Shown: positions 1 through 8,162, numbered from the stretch's first letter. The stretch is 64,000 bases of DNA from VAZQ01 sp963785745 (GCA_963785745.1 CAWAWR010000009.1:248001-312000); one strand, 5' to 3'. Notes: a model not told the origin generated them from the letters alone. A program made the numbers and translations.

Positions 1-611
1 CGTCCGAGGAAACGCCGATCAATCCGTTCCGGGTCACGCACGAATTCATGAAGCTCGTCGATCCGGCGCAGACGATCGTCCTGCACGACGCCGGCACGGT
101 GCGCGGCACCACCTCGCAGCACTACATCGCGCCGCGTCCGCGCTCGTTCCTCGGCTTCGGCGTGCAAAGCGCCATGGGCTGGTCGCTTGGCGCAGCAATC
201 GGCGCCAAGAAGGCGCATCCGGACAAGCTGGTGACCGCCTTCATCGGCGAGGAGGCGCTGAACGAGACCGCCATGGATATCGAGACGTCGGTCCGCAACG
301 ACGCCCCGATCCTGGTGATCGTGAAGAACAACCGGAAGATTCCCGATCAGGACGGCGGCAAGAGCAAGAAGCTCGCGGTCGCGCGCTTTAAGCAGGGCGT
401 CGACATCGGCGCGCTGGCGACCGCCCTCGGTGCGAAGTCCTATCGCATCGAAAAGCCCGGCGATCTCGCCGGGATGCTGTCGGCCGCGATCGCGGATGTG
501 CGCGGCGGCCGCACCGCAGTCGTGGAGGTGATGACCGTGCGTATCAACGGCAGCCTGCATCACCTCTGGGATCCGAACGTCAAGAAGCGCAGCGGCGAGG
601 CGTTGGGGTAG
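1..611 (+). CDS. ThDP-dependent acetolactate synthase-like enzyme, C-terminal part (cut by window edge)
   Basis: The frame is already open at base 3, upstream of the first ATG at 48, so the gene starts outside the window. The visible ~203 residues look like the C-terminal pyrophosphate-binding domain of the acetolactate synthase/benzoylformate decarboxylase superfamily: a Gly-rich entry (LGFGVQSAMGWSLGAAIGA), then a segment ending in ILVIVKNN, which is the end of the ThDP motif. The usual GDG start of that motif is replaced by G-E-E (FIGEEALNE). Either the metal/ThDP site is altered or the family is divergent. It converges on the cupin gene that ends 4 bases away. The ThDP enzyme at 26190-27995 is of the same superfamily but keeps GDG. 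The substrate is not identifiable. Confidence 0.8.
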   Translation, partial: SEETPINPFRVTHEFMKLVDPAQTIVLHDAGTVRGTTSQHYIAPRPRSFLGFGVQSAMGWSLGAAIGAKKAHPDKLVTAFIGEEALNETAMDIETSVRNDAPILVIVKNNRKIPDQDGGKSKKLAVARFKQGVDIGALATALGAKSYRIEKPGDLAGMLSAAIADVRGGRTAVVEVMTVRINGSLHHLWDPNVKKRSGEALG

Positions 612-614
612 CCG

Positions 615-1157
615 CTACATCATTCCGTCGTGTTGCGAGAACACGACAAGGCACGGCTTGTCCGAGCGGTTCGACCAAGCGTGGTTGGTGCCGCGCTGGA
701 TCACGGTGTCGCCTTCCTTCAGATGCACCTCCTCGGTGTCGAGCATGAGTGTGATCTCGCCCTCGAGGATGTAGCAGAAGTCGAACGTCCGGGTGCGCTG
801 CATGTAAGGATGCGGCGCGCCGGCTGAGCCGGTCGAAGCGCCGGGCGAGCCCATCGCCGCGAAATAGGCCTGCACATCGGCGGCGGTGACCTTGCCGATG
901 TAGGACGCCTCCGGCGGGAACTCGACCACGCGGCAGACCGATCCGTTCGGCGGCGGCTCGATGGTGTGCAGTAGATGCAGCGTTTCACGCAGGCCTTTTA
1001 CGCGCGCCGGCGTCGTCTCCGTCACCCAAAGCCGCGTCGAGGCAAATCCCGGCCGCGCGGGATCGAGTCTTACATCTGGCGACGGCCCGTCACTATGCGC
1101 CACCGCCTTGCCGGTTTTGTCTTCGCCGGCGACCACGCGCCTGATCGGTCTGGTCAT
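615..1157 (-). CDS. cupin-domain protein (paralogue of the next gene)
   Basis: A 180-residue protein with a C-terminal cupin_2 barrel at about residues 115-178. Cupin motif 2 is visible (EGDTVIQRGTNHAWSN, with the conserved H and N). Motif 1, normally HxH-E, reads RTRTFDFCYILEGE, so the two first metal-ligand histidines are absent. AAGGACAAGAAC precedes the ATG at 1157 as a plausible ribosome site. It lies 37 bases after the paralogous cupin 1195-1755, probably in one transcript with the TctC receptor 1814-2878. The role is unknown. Small single-domain cupins beside transport and ThDP genes often act on organic acids or sense ligands, but no reaction can be assigned here. Confidence 0.85.
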   Translation of the reverse strand: MTRPIRRVVAGEDKTGKAVAHSDGPSPDVRLDPARPGFASTRLWVTETTPARVKGLRETLHLLHTIEPPPNGSVCRVVEFPPEASYIGKVTAADVQAYFAAMGSPGASTGSAGAPHPYMQRTRTFDFCYILEGEITLMLDTEEVHLKEGDTVIQRGTNHAWSNRSDKPCLVVFSQHDGMM

Positions 1158-1194
1158 GTTCTTGTCCTTGATTTTGCGTTTGCCGATTCAGTGA

Positions 1195-1755
1195 TCAGTC
1201 GTAGGTCGCGCCGATCATGACGTAGCCCATGAGGCTGTCGCCGTCGGGGTTGCTCCAGGCGTGGTAGTTGCCGAGCTCGATCACGAAGTCGCCCTTGCCG
1301 AGCGGTATTTCCTGGTCGTCGAGAACGAGCGTGCGACGGCCGGCGGCGACGAAGCCGTAATCGACCGAACGAGTCTTGTGCACGATCGAACGTCCCGCCT
1401 GGCGGCCGCCCTTGTCGCCGCGGCCGGTGACGGGGTCGAACACCGGCTCGTGCAGCGGGATCGCGGTTGGATCCTTGGCCGGATCGTAGCCGGGCGGTAC
1501 GCGCAATGAGCGCACGAACCGCAGGAAAGCGCCGTGATGCGGCGGATCGTGCGTGAACGGCGGAAGTCCGTCGTCACGATTTCCGGCAAGCGTGACCGGC
1601 ACCTGATCGAAGCACCAGAATTCGACCATGCCGCCGCCCGGCCGGGTCGCATCCATCCGCGTGTTCGGCGCGGCGCTGTCGTAGAGCACGCAGGACTTTC
1701 CCTGGGCATTGTGGCCGGTCACGACGCGACGCATCGGCTTGAACTCGTCGGTCAT
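1195..1755 (-). CDS. cupin-domain protein
   Basis: A 186-residue protein with the same plan as its neighbour: an N-terminal extension beginning MRRVVTGHNAQGK, which matches IRRVVAGEDKTGK of the neighbour, and a C-terminal cupin barrel at about residues 120-180. Motif 2 reads GKGDFVIELGNYHAWSN. Motif 1 lacks HxH (HKTRSVDYGFVAAG). The start at 1755 has GGAGCGAAG just upstream. The pair looks like a tandem duplication. It sits 58 bases downstream of the receptor gene 1814-2878, so the receptor and both cupins may form an operon. Product and substrate are unknown. Confidence 0.85.
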   Translation of the reverse strand: MTDEFKPMRRVVTGHNAQGKSCVLYDSAAPNTRMDATRPGGGMVEFWCFDQVPVTLAGNRDDGLPPFTHDPPHHGAFLRFVRSLRVPPGYDPAKDPTAIPLHEPVFDPVTGRGDKGGRQAGRSIVHKTRSVDYGFVAAGRRTLVLDDQEIPLGKGDFVIELGNYHAWSNPDGDSLMGYVMIGATYD

Positions 1756-1813
1756 CTTCGCTCCGTTGCACGTTGAGGGCGCCTCGATCGGGCGCGCATG
1801 AGGGGCGGGGGAT

Positions 1814-2878
1814 CTATTTAAGGACGTCCACGATCGCGGCGGCGACCTCGGGCGAAGTGCCGAGCAGGCGCTTGACCTCGCTCTGCACCTCCTCGCCGCC
1901 GTCCGGTTCGATGACCGTCTGCAGCTTCGCCACCTCGGCGATGAAGGCCGGGTCCTTCACGGTCTGATCGAAGGCACGGCGCAGCACCGCGATCCGGTCC
2001 GCCGGCACGCCCGGCGGCGAGAAGATCGCACGCGCCGTCGCCGACTGCGCCATCCAGAACTCCAGCATCGCCCGGTGCCGCTCGGTCTTGGCGAACTCGA
2101 TCATGGTGGGGACATTGGGGTGCGCCGCCATGCGCTTCGGCGCATTGATGGCGAGCAGATTGTATTGGCTTTCGGTCCAGTTCGGCGCCATCGCCGGAAT
2201 GTTCTGCAGCGTCGAGCCGGTGCCGTCGACCTCGCCGCGCTCTACCGCGAGCACGCGGCCGGTCGAGTAGCCGAGCACGACCTTGAACTTCGTGCCGATG
2301 ATGTGGTTCGAGAGCGTGAGCAGTTGGTAGATGATCGAGTTCTTGCCGGTGCCGGCCATCGGCGTCTCCCGCCGCATCGCGTCCTGCATCGTCTTCGTCT
2401 GCGACGTGTGCCACGTCAGGATCGTGCCGGTCGCCTTCTCCAGATTGCCAATCCAGGAGACTCGGTTGGCGTCGTAGCGGACCGGCTCGGGTGCGATCAC
2501 CTGGTTGAGCGGCATGGTCGACAGCGGCATGCAGATGACCGTGCCGTCTTTCGGCGCGACGTTGTAGCACCAGTTGGCGAGGATCGTGCCGCCGCCGCCC
2601 GGCATGTTCACCACCACGATGTTGGGTTTCCCCGGCATGTAGGTGGTGAAATATTTCGCAAAGCTACGCGCGATGATGTCGAAGCCGCCGCCGGGCTCCG
2701 AGCTCAAATGGAAGCGAAGCGTCGCGTTGCGATAGAAGTCTTCGGCGGTCTGTGCGTTCGCCGATCCGAGGAGGCCGCCCGCCCATGCTAGGGCGGCAAT
2801 CAATCGACAGGTCGCGATCCTCGGCACGGACAACCTCGCCTCAATTTGCGGCCGCTTGTGCTGCGGTCTCTTTACCAA
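1814..2878 (-). CDS. TctC/Bug-type periplasmic substrate-binding receptor
   Basis: A 354-residue protein with a long basic N-terminus and a hydrophobic signal segment ending SANAQ. The mature part begins TAEDFYRNATLRFHLSSEPGGGFDIIARSF-like (EPGGGFD loop) followed by MPGKPNIVVVNMPGGGG. This is the plan of the tripartite tricarboxylate transporter receptor family (TctC, Bug proteins), which bind organic acids in the periplasm for a TctA/TctB permease. The first strand differs from the FYxGKTIT consensus of the other copies here. No permease genes are nearby. It heads a likely transcript with the two cupins. The real start may be one of several ATG/GTG codons before the signal segment. Confidence 0.85.
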   Translation of the reverse strand: MVKRPQHKRPQIEARLSVPRIATCRLIAALAWAGGLLGSANAQTAEDFYRNATLRFHLSSEPGGGFDIIARSFAKYFTTYMPGKPNIVVVNMPGGGGTILANWCYNVAPKDGTVICMPLSTMPLNQVIAPEPVRYDANRVSWIGNLEKATGTILTWHTSQTKTMQDAMRRETPMAGTGKNSIIYQLLTLSNHIIGTKFKVVLGYSTGRVLAVERGEVDGTGSTLQNIPAMAPNWTESQYNLLAINAPKRMAAHPNVPTMIEFAKTERHRAMLEFWMAQSATARAIFSPPGVPADRIAVLRRAFDQTVKDPAFIAEVAKLQTVIEPDGGEEVQSEVKRLLGTSPEVAAAIVDVLK

Positions 2879-2986
2879 TCATGACACAAGGCTGCGCCGC
2901 TGCAACTGACCGCGGTGCCGCGCCTTGACGCGTGCGACTGCGCCGACCAATGTCCGCGCATGACCTTTGTCTCCCGGAGATCGGCA

Positions 2987-3418
2987 ATGATCCGTTCGCG
3001 CGTAACACTGCCGGGGCTGATGTCCCTGGCCCTTCTGGCATCACCAGCCGAAGCCCAGCTTGGCACCGAAATGAAGCTCACCGACGCGGGCTTCGTGATG
3101 CGGATCGCGAAATCCCCCAAGCAGTTCGAGCGGCTCAACACTGTTCCCGCCCGCCGACTGGTGGCGCGCACCAAAGACGGGGTTCGTCATTATCTCTATG
3201 CCGATCCTGCCGGTTGCCAGTGCGTGTTGATCGGCGACGAGCGGGCGATGCGCAACTACCGCGACATGGTCAAGCCGCCGCCGCTGCCGCCGGGCGTGAA
3301 GGATTTCGAGGGCGCGCCGAGCGACACCGGCGTCAATGTCGAGCGCGAGATGATTCATGAGATGAATGAAGACGGGCAACCGGCCTGGGAGGACGACATC
3401 TTCCATCCCGGTTTTTGA
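2987..3418 (+). CDS. exported protein of unknown function
   Basis: A 143-residue protein. I chose the ATG at 2987 because GGAGA lies 6 bases upstream and the product then begins with a clean signal peptide (MIRSRVTLPGLMSLALLAS, cleavage near AEA-Q). The open frame extends further up to 2915. The mature part has RTKDGVRHYLYADPAGCQCVLIG, with a C-x-C pair, then a Pro-rich linker and an acidic tail. It is transcribed away from the receptor 1814-2878 and faces ctrA, with a shared terminator hairpin between them. I do not recognise a characterised family. Short secreted proteins of this kind are common in Hyphomicrobiales. Confidence 0.7.
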   Translation: MIRSRVTLPGLMSLALLASPAEAQLGTEMKLTDAGFVMRIAKSPKQFERLNTVPARRLVARTKDGVRHYLYADPAGCQCVLIGDERAMRNYRDMVKPPPLPPGVKDFEGAPSDTGVNVEREMIHEMNEDGQPAWEDDIFHPGF

Positions 3419-3487
3419 AGCGGCAAATCGCCAGCGGCACTTTCATGCCGCTCAATTGGGTGGCGCCGATCCACGGCCAAAGAAAAA

Positions 3488-3508
3488 CCCCGCCATATTC
3501 TGGCGGGG
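3488..3508. terminator. bidirectional terminator between the 2987 gene and ctrA
   Basis: A perfect 8-bp stem, CCCCGCCA with TGGCGGGG, and a 5-base loop. Read on the minus strand it is followed by TTTTTCTTT, which makes it a good intrinsic terminator for ctrA. On the plus strand the tail is only TTTCGG. Confidence 0.8.
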
Positions 3509-3561
3509 TTTCGGAATGCCCGAAGTCTGGGAGGAGAGCCCTTACGGCTCCGTAGAAGACG

Positions 3562-4263
3562 CTAGGCGGGTATCCTTGATTCCTCTTCGGCGGGCTCGCG
3601 CAGCACATAGCCGCGGCCCCACACCGTCTCGATGTAGTTCTTGCCGTTCGACGCGTTCGCGAGCTTCTTGCGCAGCTTGCAGATGAACACGTCGATGATC
3701 TTGAGCTCGGGCTCGTCCATGCCGCCGTAGAGATGGTTGAGGAACATCTCCTTGGTGAGCGTCGTGCCCTTGCGGAGCGAAAGCAGCTCCAGCATCTGGT
3801 ATTCCTTGCCGGTCAGGTGCACGCGGGCGCCGTTGACCTCGACCGTCTTGGTGTCGAGGTTGACGCAGAGGTCGCCGGTGTTGATGACCGACTGTGCATG
3901 CCCCTTGGAGCGCCGCACGATCGCGTGGATGCGCGCCACCAGCTCGTCCTTGTGGAACGGCTTGGTCATGTAGTCGTCGGCGCCGAAGCCGAGACCGCGC
4001 ACCTTGTCCTCGATGCCGGCGAGACCGGACAGGATCAGGATCGGGGTCTTGACCTTCGACACCCGCAGCGAACGCAGAACCTCGAAGCCCGACATGTCGG
4101 GCAGGTTCAGGTCCAGCAGGATGATGTCGTAGTCATAGAGTTTGCCGAGATCGACACCCTCTTCCCCCAGATCGGTGGTGTACACATTGAAACTCTCGGA
4201 CTTGAGCATCAGCTCAATTGATTGAGCAGTGGCGCTGTCGTCCTCGATCAGCAAAACGCGCAT
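3562..4263 (-). CDS. ctrA: CtrA, cell-cycle response regulator
   Basis: A 233-residue OmpR-class regulator. The receiver domain occupies residues 1-120 with the acidic pair E7/D8-D9, phospho-acceptor D51 (IILLDLNLPDMSGF) and K of YMTKPF. The winged-helix domain at about 125-225 contains LTGKEYQMLELL and ETVWGRGYVLREP. D51 and the whole layout match Caulobacter CtrA, the master regulator of cell-cycle and flagellar genes, which binds TTAA-N7-TTAA. The C-terminus ends RIPA rather than the Ala-Ala degradation tag of Caulobacter, so ClpXP recognition may differ. It is divergent from fliI. The region between contains GANTC sites. A strong terminator follows. Confidence 0.97.
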   Translation of the reverse strand: MRVLLIEDDSATAQSIELMLKSESFNVYTTDLGEEGVDLGKLYDYDIILLDLNLPDMSGFEVLRSLRVSKVKTPILILSGLAGIEDKVRGLGFGADDYMTKPFHKDELVARIHAIVRRSKGHAQSVINTGDLCVNLDTKTVEVNGARVHLTGKEYQMLELLSLRKGTTLTKEMFLNHLYGGMDEPELKIIDVFICKLRKKLANASNGKNYIETVWGRGYVLREPAEEESRIPA

Positions 4264-4366
4264 GCCAGTCCCCTTCCTCGCCGCTTCGGGCTCAGGTCGG
4301 CACGCCGCAGCGGCGGCCCGTGAAAACGCTTTGGGACAACCCGACTCGGCACACTAATGCCACATG

Positions 4367-4503
4367 GTTAACAAAATCTGATTCCCGCGCGCAAGAACCC
4401 CCTGGGCAAATTTCGTCGAATCGCCCTAAGATATTGCGTGGCAGGGATTTTCTGACCAGTTGGCAGCTCATGTTGCACTTAAACGATCGGTTCTAACTGA
4501 CTC
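4367..4503. promoter_or_regulatory. ctrA/fliI divergent control region with three GANTC sites
   Basis: The roughly 390-base gap between ctrA and fliI has no gene. GANTC, the CcrM methylation site of alphaproteobacteria, occurs at 4380-4384 (GATTC), 4418-4422 (GAATC) and 4499-4503 (GACTC). A GTTAAC half-site for CtrA lies at 4367-4372, read as TTAACCATG towards ctrA. Nearer fliI, TTAAC at 4574 and GTTAAG at 4597 are further half-sites, but their spacing does not fit TTAA-N7-TTAA. A -10/-35 pair could not be fixed by eye. Confidence 0.5.
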
Positions 4504-4686
4504 AAAAAACTCAGCCCCCCGTCGACGCCGGCCAAAAACGAATGCCCGGCGGTCCCAGACGGTGACGCAATGATTAACGACGCGGGTAAACACGAAGTTA
4601 AGAACCGCGGCTAAAGCACGGCCGCTATCACGGCCGCCATAGGCTCGATCACATGAAAGCGCTCGCCGAACAGATCGCGGAGCTCG

Positions 4687-5982
4687 ATGGAATCGAGACT
4701 TATGGCCGCGTCGTCGGGGTGCGCGGGCCTGATGGTCGAGGTCGCCGGACCCATCCATGCCATGTCGGTCGGGGCGCGGGTCGTGATCGAGACCGGCCGT
4801 GATAAGCGCGATATCGCCTGCGAGGTGGTCGGCTTTTCCGGCGAGAATGCCCTGCTGATGCCGTTCGGCGCGCTCGAAGGGGTGCGCCGCGGCTGCCGTG
4901 CCATCGTCCGCGCCGCCGCTGCGGCAGTCCGGCCATCGCCGGCCTGGCTCGGCCGCGTGATCAACGCGATGGGCGAGCCGCTCGACGGCAAGGGCCCGCT
5001 ACCGCCGGGGCCGTCGCCCTACGGTTTCCGCAACGATCCGCCGTCCGCCCATGCCCGCCGCCGGGTCGGCGGCCCGCTCGACCTCGGTGTGCGGGCGCTC
5101 AATACCTTCACGACCTGCTGCCGCGGCCAGCGCATGGGCATTTTCGCCGGCTCCGGCGTCGGCAAATCGGTGCTGCTGTCGATGCTCGCCCGCAACGTGC
5201 AGGCCGACGTTTCGGTGATCGGGCTGGTCGGCGAGCGCGGCCGTGAGGTGCAGGAGTTCCTGCAGGACGACCTCGGCCCCGCCGGTCTGGCCCGCTCGGT
5301 GGTGATCGTCGCCACCTCCGACGAGCCGGCGCTGATGCGCCGCCAGGCCGCCTATCTGACGCTGTCGATCGCCGAATTCTTCCGCGATATCGACAAGGAC
5401 GTGCTGGTGCTGATGGATTCGGTCACCCGCTTCGCCATCGCCCAGCGCGAGATCGGCCTGTCCGCCGGCGAACCCCCGACCGCCAAAGGCTATACGCCGA
5501 CGGTATTCACGGAGCTGCCGCGCCTGCTGGAACGCGCCGGGCCCGGCACCGGGGCAGGCAGCATCACCGGCCTGTTCACGGTCCTGGTCGAGGGCGGCGA
5601 CCACAACGAGCCGGTGTCCGACGCGGTGCGCGCCATCCTCGACGGCCACATCGTCATGGAGCGGCAGATCGCCGAGCGCGGGCGCTATCCGGCAATCAAC
5701 GTGCTCAAGTCGGTGTCCCGGACCATGCCGCGGGCGGCCGATCCGGCCTATCTGCCGGTGGTGGTGCGGGCGCGGCAGGTGATGGCGACCTATGCGGACA
5801 TGGAGGAGCTGATCCGGCTGGGCGCCTACCGGACGGGTTCCAGCGCCGAGGTCGATGAGGCGATCCGGCTGCACGAGCCACTGGAACAGTTCCTCGCCCA
5901 GGCCAAAGAGGACGCGACCGATCTTGGACAGGGATATCAACGCCTTGAGCAAATTCTGGGTACCTTGGAAACCGAAAACTAA
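4687..5982 (+). CDS. fliI: FliI, flagellar export ATPase (N-terminus frameshifted)
   Basis: The ATPase of the flagellar type III export apparatus, partner of FliH and FliJ. Walker A (GSGVGKS) is near residues 155-161 and the Walker B region is VLVLMDSVTRF, followed by the F-type signature GYTPTVFTELPRLLERAG. The frame listed is the longest uninterrupted one. The natural start is almost surely the ATG at 4653 in another frame, which gives MKALAEQIAELDGIETYGRV and then VVGVRG. That segment joins LMVEVAGPIH of this frame if one G of the GGG at 4725-4727 is removed. The restored protein would be about 442 residues, normal for FliI. As written, translation would have to start at 4702 or 4732 without the first ~25 residues. 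fliJ follows. Confidence 0.93.
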   Translation: MESRLMAASSGCAGLMVEVAGPIHAMSVGARVVIETGRDKRDIACEVVGFSGENALLMPFGALEGVRRGCRAIVRAAAAAVRPSPAWLGRVINAMGEPLDGKGPLPPGPSPYGFRNDPPSAHARRRVGGPLDLGVRALNTFTTCCRGQRMGIFAGSGVGKSVLLSMLARNVQADVSVIGLVGERGREVQEFLQDDLGPAGLARSVVIVATSDEPALMRRQAAYLTLSIAEFFRDIDKDVLVLMDSVTRFAIAQREIGLSAGEPPTAKGYTPTVFTELPRLLERAGPGTGAGSITGLFTVLVEGGDHNEPVSDAVRAILDGHIVMERQIAERGRYPAINVLKSVSRTMPRAADPAYLPVVVRARQVMATYADMEELIRLGAYRTGSSAEVDEAIRLHEPLEQFLAQAKEDATDLGQGYQRLEQILGTLETEN

Positions 5983-6126
5983 CACTGTCCGGCCACACTG
6001 GCCCCGAACGGCCTGCTGGGATTGGCGTTGTTGGCCCCTCCTGTGCGGCCCCAAAGCGTTTGTCCTCGGGCGGAATTGCGCGGTGCGCAATCCCGCAAAT
6101 CCGGGACTTCGGGGGAGTTGGAGTCG

Positions 6127-6540
6127 ATGAAGTCACGCGAAACGCTCATCCGCCTGAAAAAATTTCAGGTCGACGAAAAGCGCCGCCGGGTTGCGCAGAT
6201 CGAAGGCATGATTGCCGAGTTCGATCGCATCTCCGGCGATCTCGATCGCGAGATCAAAACCGAACAGGATCGCGCGGGTATCCACGACCCCGGGCATTTC
6301 GCGTATCCGACCTATGCCAAGGCCGCGATGCAGCGGCGCGAGAATCTGCGCCGTTCGGTGTCCGAGCTTCGCAGCCAGCTCGACGAGGCGCAGGCACACC
6401 TCGGCGAGGCGTTCGAGGAGCTCAAGAAGGTCGAGCTTCTCGACGAGCGCGACCAGATGCGTGAGCGGGCCGAAGAAGAGGCCCGCGAGCAGGCCGAGCT
6501 CGACGCCATCGGGTTGATGCGCACCAGCGCTCGGGCCTGA
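6127..6540 (+). CDS. fliJ: FliJ, flagellar export chaperone/stalk protein
   Basis: A 137-residue, highly charged, almost wholly alpha-helical coiled-coil protein (KSRETLIRLKKFQVDEKRRR at the start, then an E/R-rich tail). The start at 6127 has GGGGGAG upstream. The frame is open to 6022 without a better start. FliJ sits in the FliI hexamer and helps gate export. It lies 144 bases after fliI, the usual order in this group. It ends just before the region carrying an ECF sigma gene. Confidence 0.9.
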   Translation: MKSRETLIRLKKFQVDEKRRRVAQIEGMIAEFDRISGDLDREIKTEQDRAGIHDPGHFAYPTYAKAAMQRRENLRRSVSELRSQLDEAQAHLGEAFEELKKVELLDERDQMRERAEEEAREQAELDAIGLMRTSARA

Positions 6541-6669
6541 TTTTGGCTTGATTTGACAGATTTACATCGGCCGCGGCGCTTGGGCCGCGCGGACATTCAT
6601 TGCCACGGCCCGGGTCAGTCGGCGATAATCGTCCCACCAGTATGGGGGTTGCTCGTTCCTTCGGTTCCA

Positions 6670-6702
6670 AAGTTCGCAGAGGCCACGTATTCGTGCGAAC
6701 TT
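6670..6702. promoter_or_regulatory. inverted repeat upstream of the ECF sigma gene
   Basis: A perfect 9-bp inverted repeat, AAGTTCGCA (6670-6678) and TGCGAACTT (6694-6702), separated by 15 bases. It ends 44 bases before the sigma-factor start at 6747. It could be an operator or a leader hairpin. No T-run follows, so it is not a terminator. Confidence 0.4.
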
Positions 6703-6746
6703 CGGAATCGGGGCACTAGCAATGTCCGGGGCAGGGGCCATGGGTA

Positions 6747-7292
6747 ATGTCTACGTCTACGCCCGTTGAAATCTCACTGATGCTGGCTTCCGTCGCCAAT
6801 GGCGACGCTGGCGCGTTCGAGCGCCTCTACCAGGCGACCTCGGCCAAGATCTATGGCGTCGTGCTGCGCATCCTGCGGCGGCACGACCTCGCCGCCGACG
6901 TGATGGAAGAAACCTATCTCCACATCTGGCAGACGGCGGGCAAGTTTGATCCCGCGCTAGCGTCGCCGATGGGATGGATGGTGGCGATCGCGCGGGCCCG
7001 CGCCATCGATCTGGCGCGCCGGCCTGACGTCGTTGCGAGCGACGCGGATCCGGAGATCGCCGACAACGAAAGTCCCGGCGCATTGTCGCGGCGCGAGCTC
7101 ACCGACGAGCTGAAGCGCCTGCTTACTTGCATCGGCCGGCTCGAGCCGGATCGCCAGCGCATGCTGCTGCTGGCGTATTACGGCGCCTTCGCGCGCGAAG
7201 AGCTTGCCGGCAAGCTCGACATTCCGGTCAACCTGCTCAAGTCGTCGCTGCGCCGCAGCCTGTTCGAGATCGAACAATGCCTGACATCGTAA
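6747..7292 (+). CDS. ECF (sigma-70 family) RNA polymerase sigma factor
   Basis: A 181-residue two-domain sigma factor. Region 2 covers about residues 20-90 (FERLYQATSAKIYGVVLRIL, then the -10-reading helix WQTAGKFDP, MGWMVAIARARAIDLAR). Region 4 is at 125-178 with a helix-turn-helix (YYGAFAREELAGKLDIPVNLLKSSLRR). The ATG at 6747 follows a GGGGCAGGGG stretch. The next gene overlaps its end, and that product looks like a RskA-type anti-sigma factor, so the sigma factor is probably held inactive at the membrane until a signal arrives. The pair resembles 15600-16160/14869-15603. It is inserted between fliJ and flhA. The target promoters are unknown. Confidence 0.92.
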   Translation: MSTSTPVEISLMLASVANGDAGAFERLYQATSAKIYGVVLRILRRHDLAADVMEETYLHIWQTAGKFDPALASPMGWMVAIARARAIDLARRPDVVASDADPEIADNESPGALSRRELTDELKRLLTCIGRLEPDRQRMLLLAYYGAFAREELAGKLDIPVNLLKSSLRRSLFEIEQCLTS

Positions 7293-8162
7293 GCGACGAC
7301 GAGTTGAACGCGCTCGCCGCGGAATATGTGCTCGGCACGCTCGACTACGAAGAGCGCAAGGGCGCCAGCGCGCTGCTTGAAGTCGATCCCACGTTCCGCG
7401 GAATCGTGCGGATCTGGGAGCGGCGGTTCGGCGAACTGCACCTGATGGTGGAGTCGGTCGAGCCCGATCCGCAGCTATGGATGACGCGCATCAGGCCGAA
7501 GGTGCCCGGCATCGAGCAGGTTCCGCCGGCGATACCGTCGCACGCCGACTCGCTCGCCGCGGCCCTCGCTGCCGCACCGGCAGCGCCGGCGGTGGAAAGG
7601 TCCGCCCCTGAACCGAAGGCTGACCCGGCCCCCGCCGAGCGCCCCAACCGCGCCTGCCCCAACCGCCTCCGCCCCAAGCGCAGCGCCGCCCCCAACAAGC
7701 GGACCGCAGCTCCCCGCATCCATGCCGGTCGCCATCGCGGAGACTGAGCTCAAGCTCGCAGAGCTCGCGGCACTTTTGCCAGTGGCGGCGGCCGCGCAAG
7801 AAAGCGCGGCGCAGCAGGAGGGCGGTACGGCGCCAGCGGAACAGCCGCCTGAGGACGGTCTGCCGGAGCGGGCGGCCGAGGAGATTCCGCGCGGGTTTGT
7901 GCCGCCGGCACCGATGAGCACCCGCGGCGCGCCGCTTGTCATCGAAAAGCCCGTCGCCAAGACTGGCCGTGGCTGGATGGCCGCTACCCTGGCGATGGGG
8001 CTGGTCGCGGTCGTGCTCGCCGGCCTGATCAGCGCCTGGCGGTTCTTTCCCGACCGCCTGCCGGCACAATTGCGGGCCTATACGGTCCTCAACCTGAATC
8101 CCCCGCCGCCGTCACCGCCGCCCCAGAAGGCGCGGCCCAAGCTTCCCGCGTTCGACGAGTGA
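7277..8162 (+). CDS. membrane anti-sigma factor (RskA-like), reading frame interrupted
   Basis: Starts at the ATG at 7277, overlapping the sigma gene by 16 bases. The N-terminal part (LAAEYVLGTLDYEERKGASALLEVD) matches the anti-sigma domain of the second pair in this window (LAAEYVLGVLSAEERRKVETRM). This frame ends at 7747 in an unusual Arg-rich tail. The frame from 7635 to 8162 instead carries a Pro/Ala-rich linker, one transmembrane helix (WMAATLAMGLVAVVLAGLIS) and a short Pro-rich tail. The two halves join cleanly if one C is removed from the CCCCC at 7629-7633, giving one protein of about 294 residues: sigma-binding domain, flexible linker, membrane anchor. Either an assembly error or a real mutation that frees the sigma factor. 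Confidence 0.75.

Noticed and set aside
4574..4602. CtrA box upstream of fliI
   Set aside because: TTAAC, GGTAAAC and GTTAAG half-sites are present, but no pair has the TTAA-N7-TTAA spacing. Kept only as half-sites.
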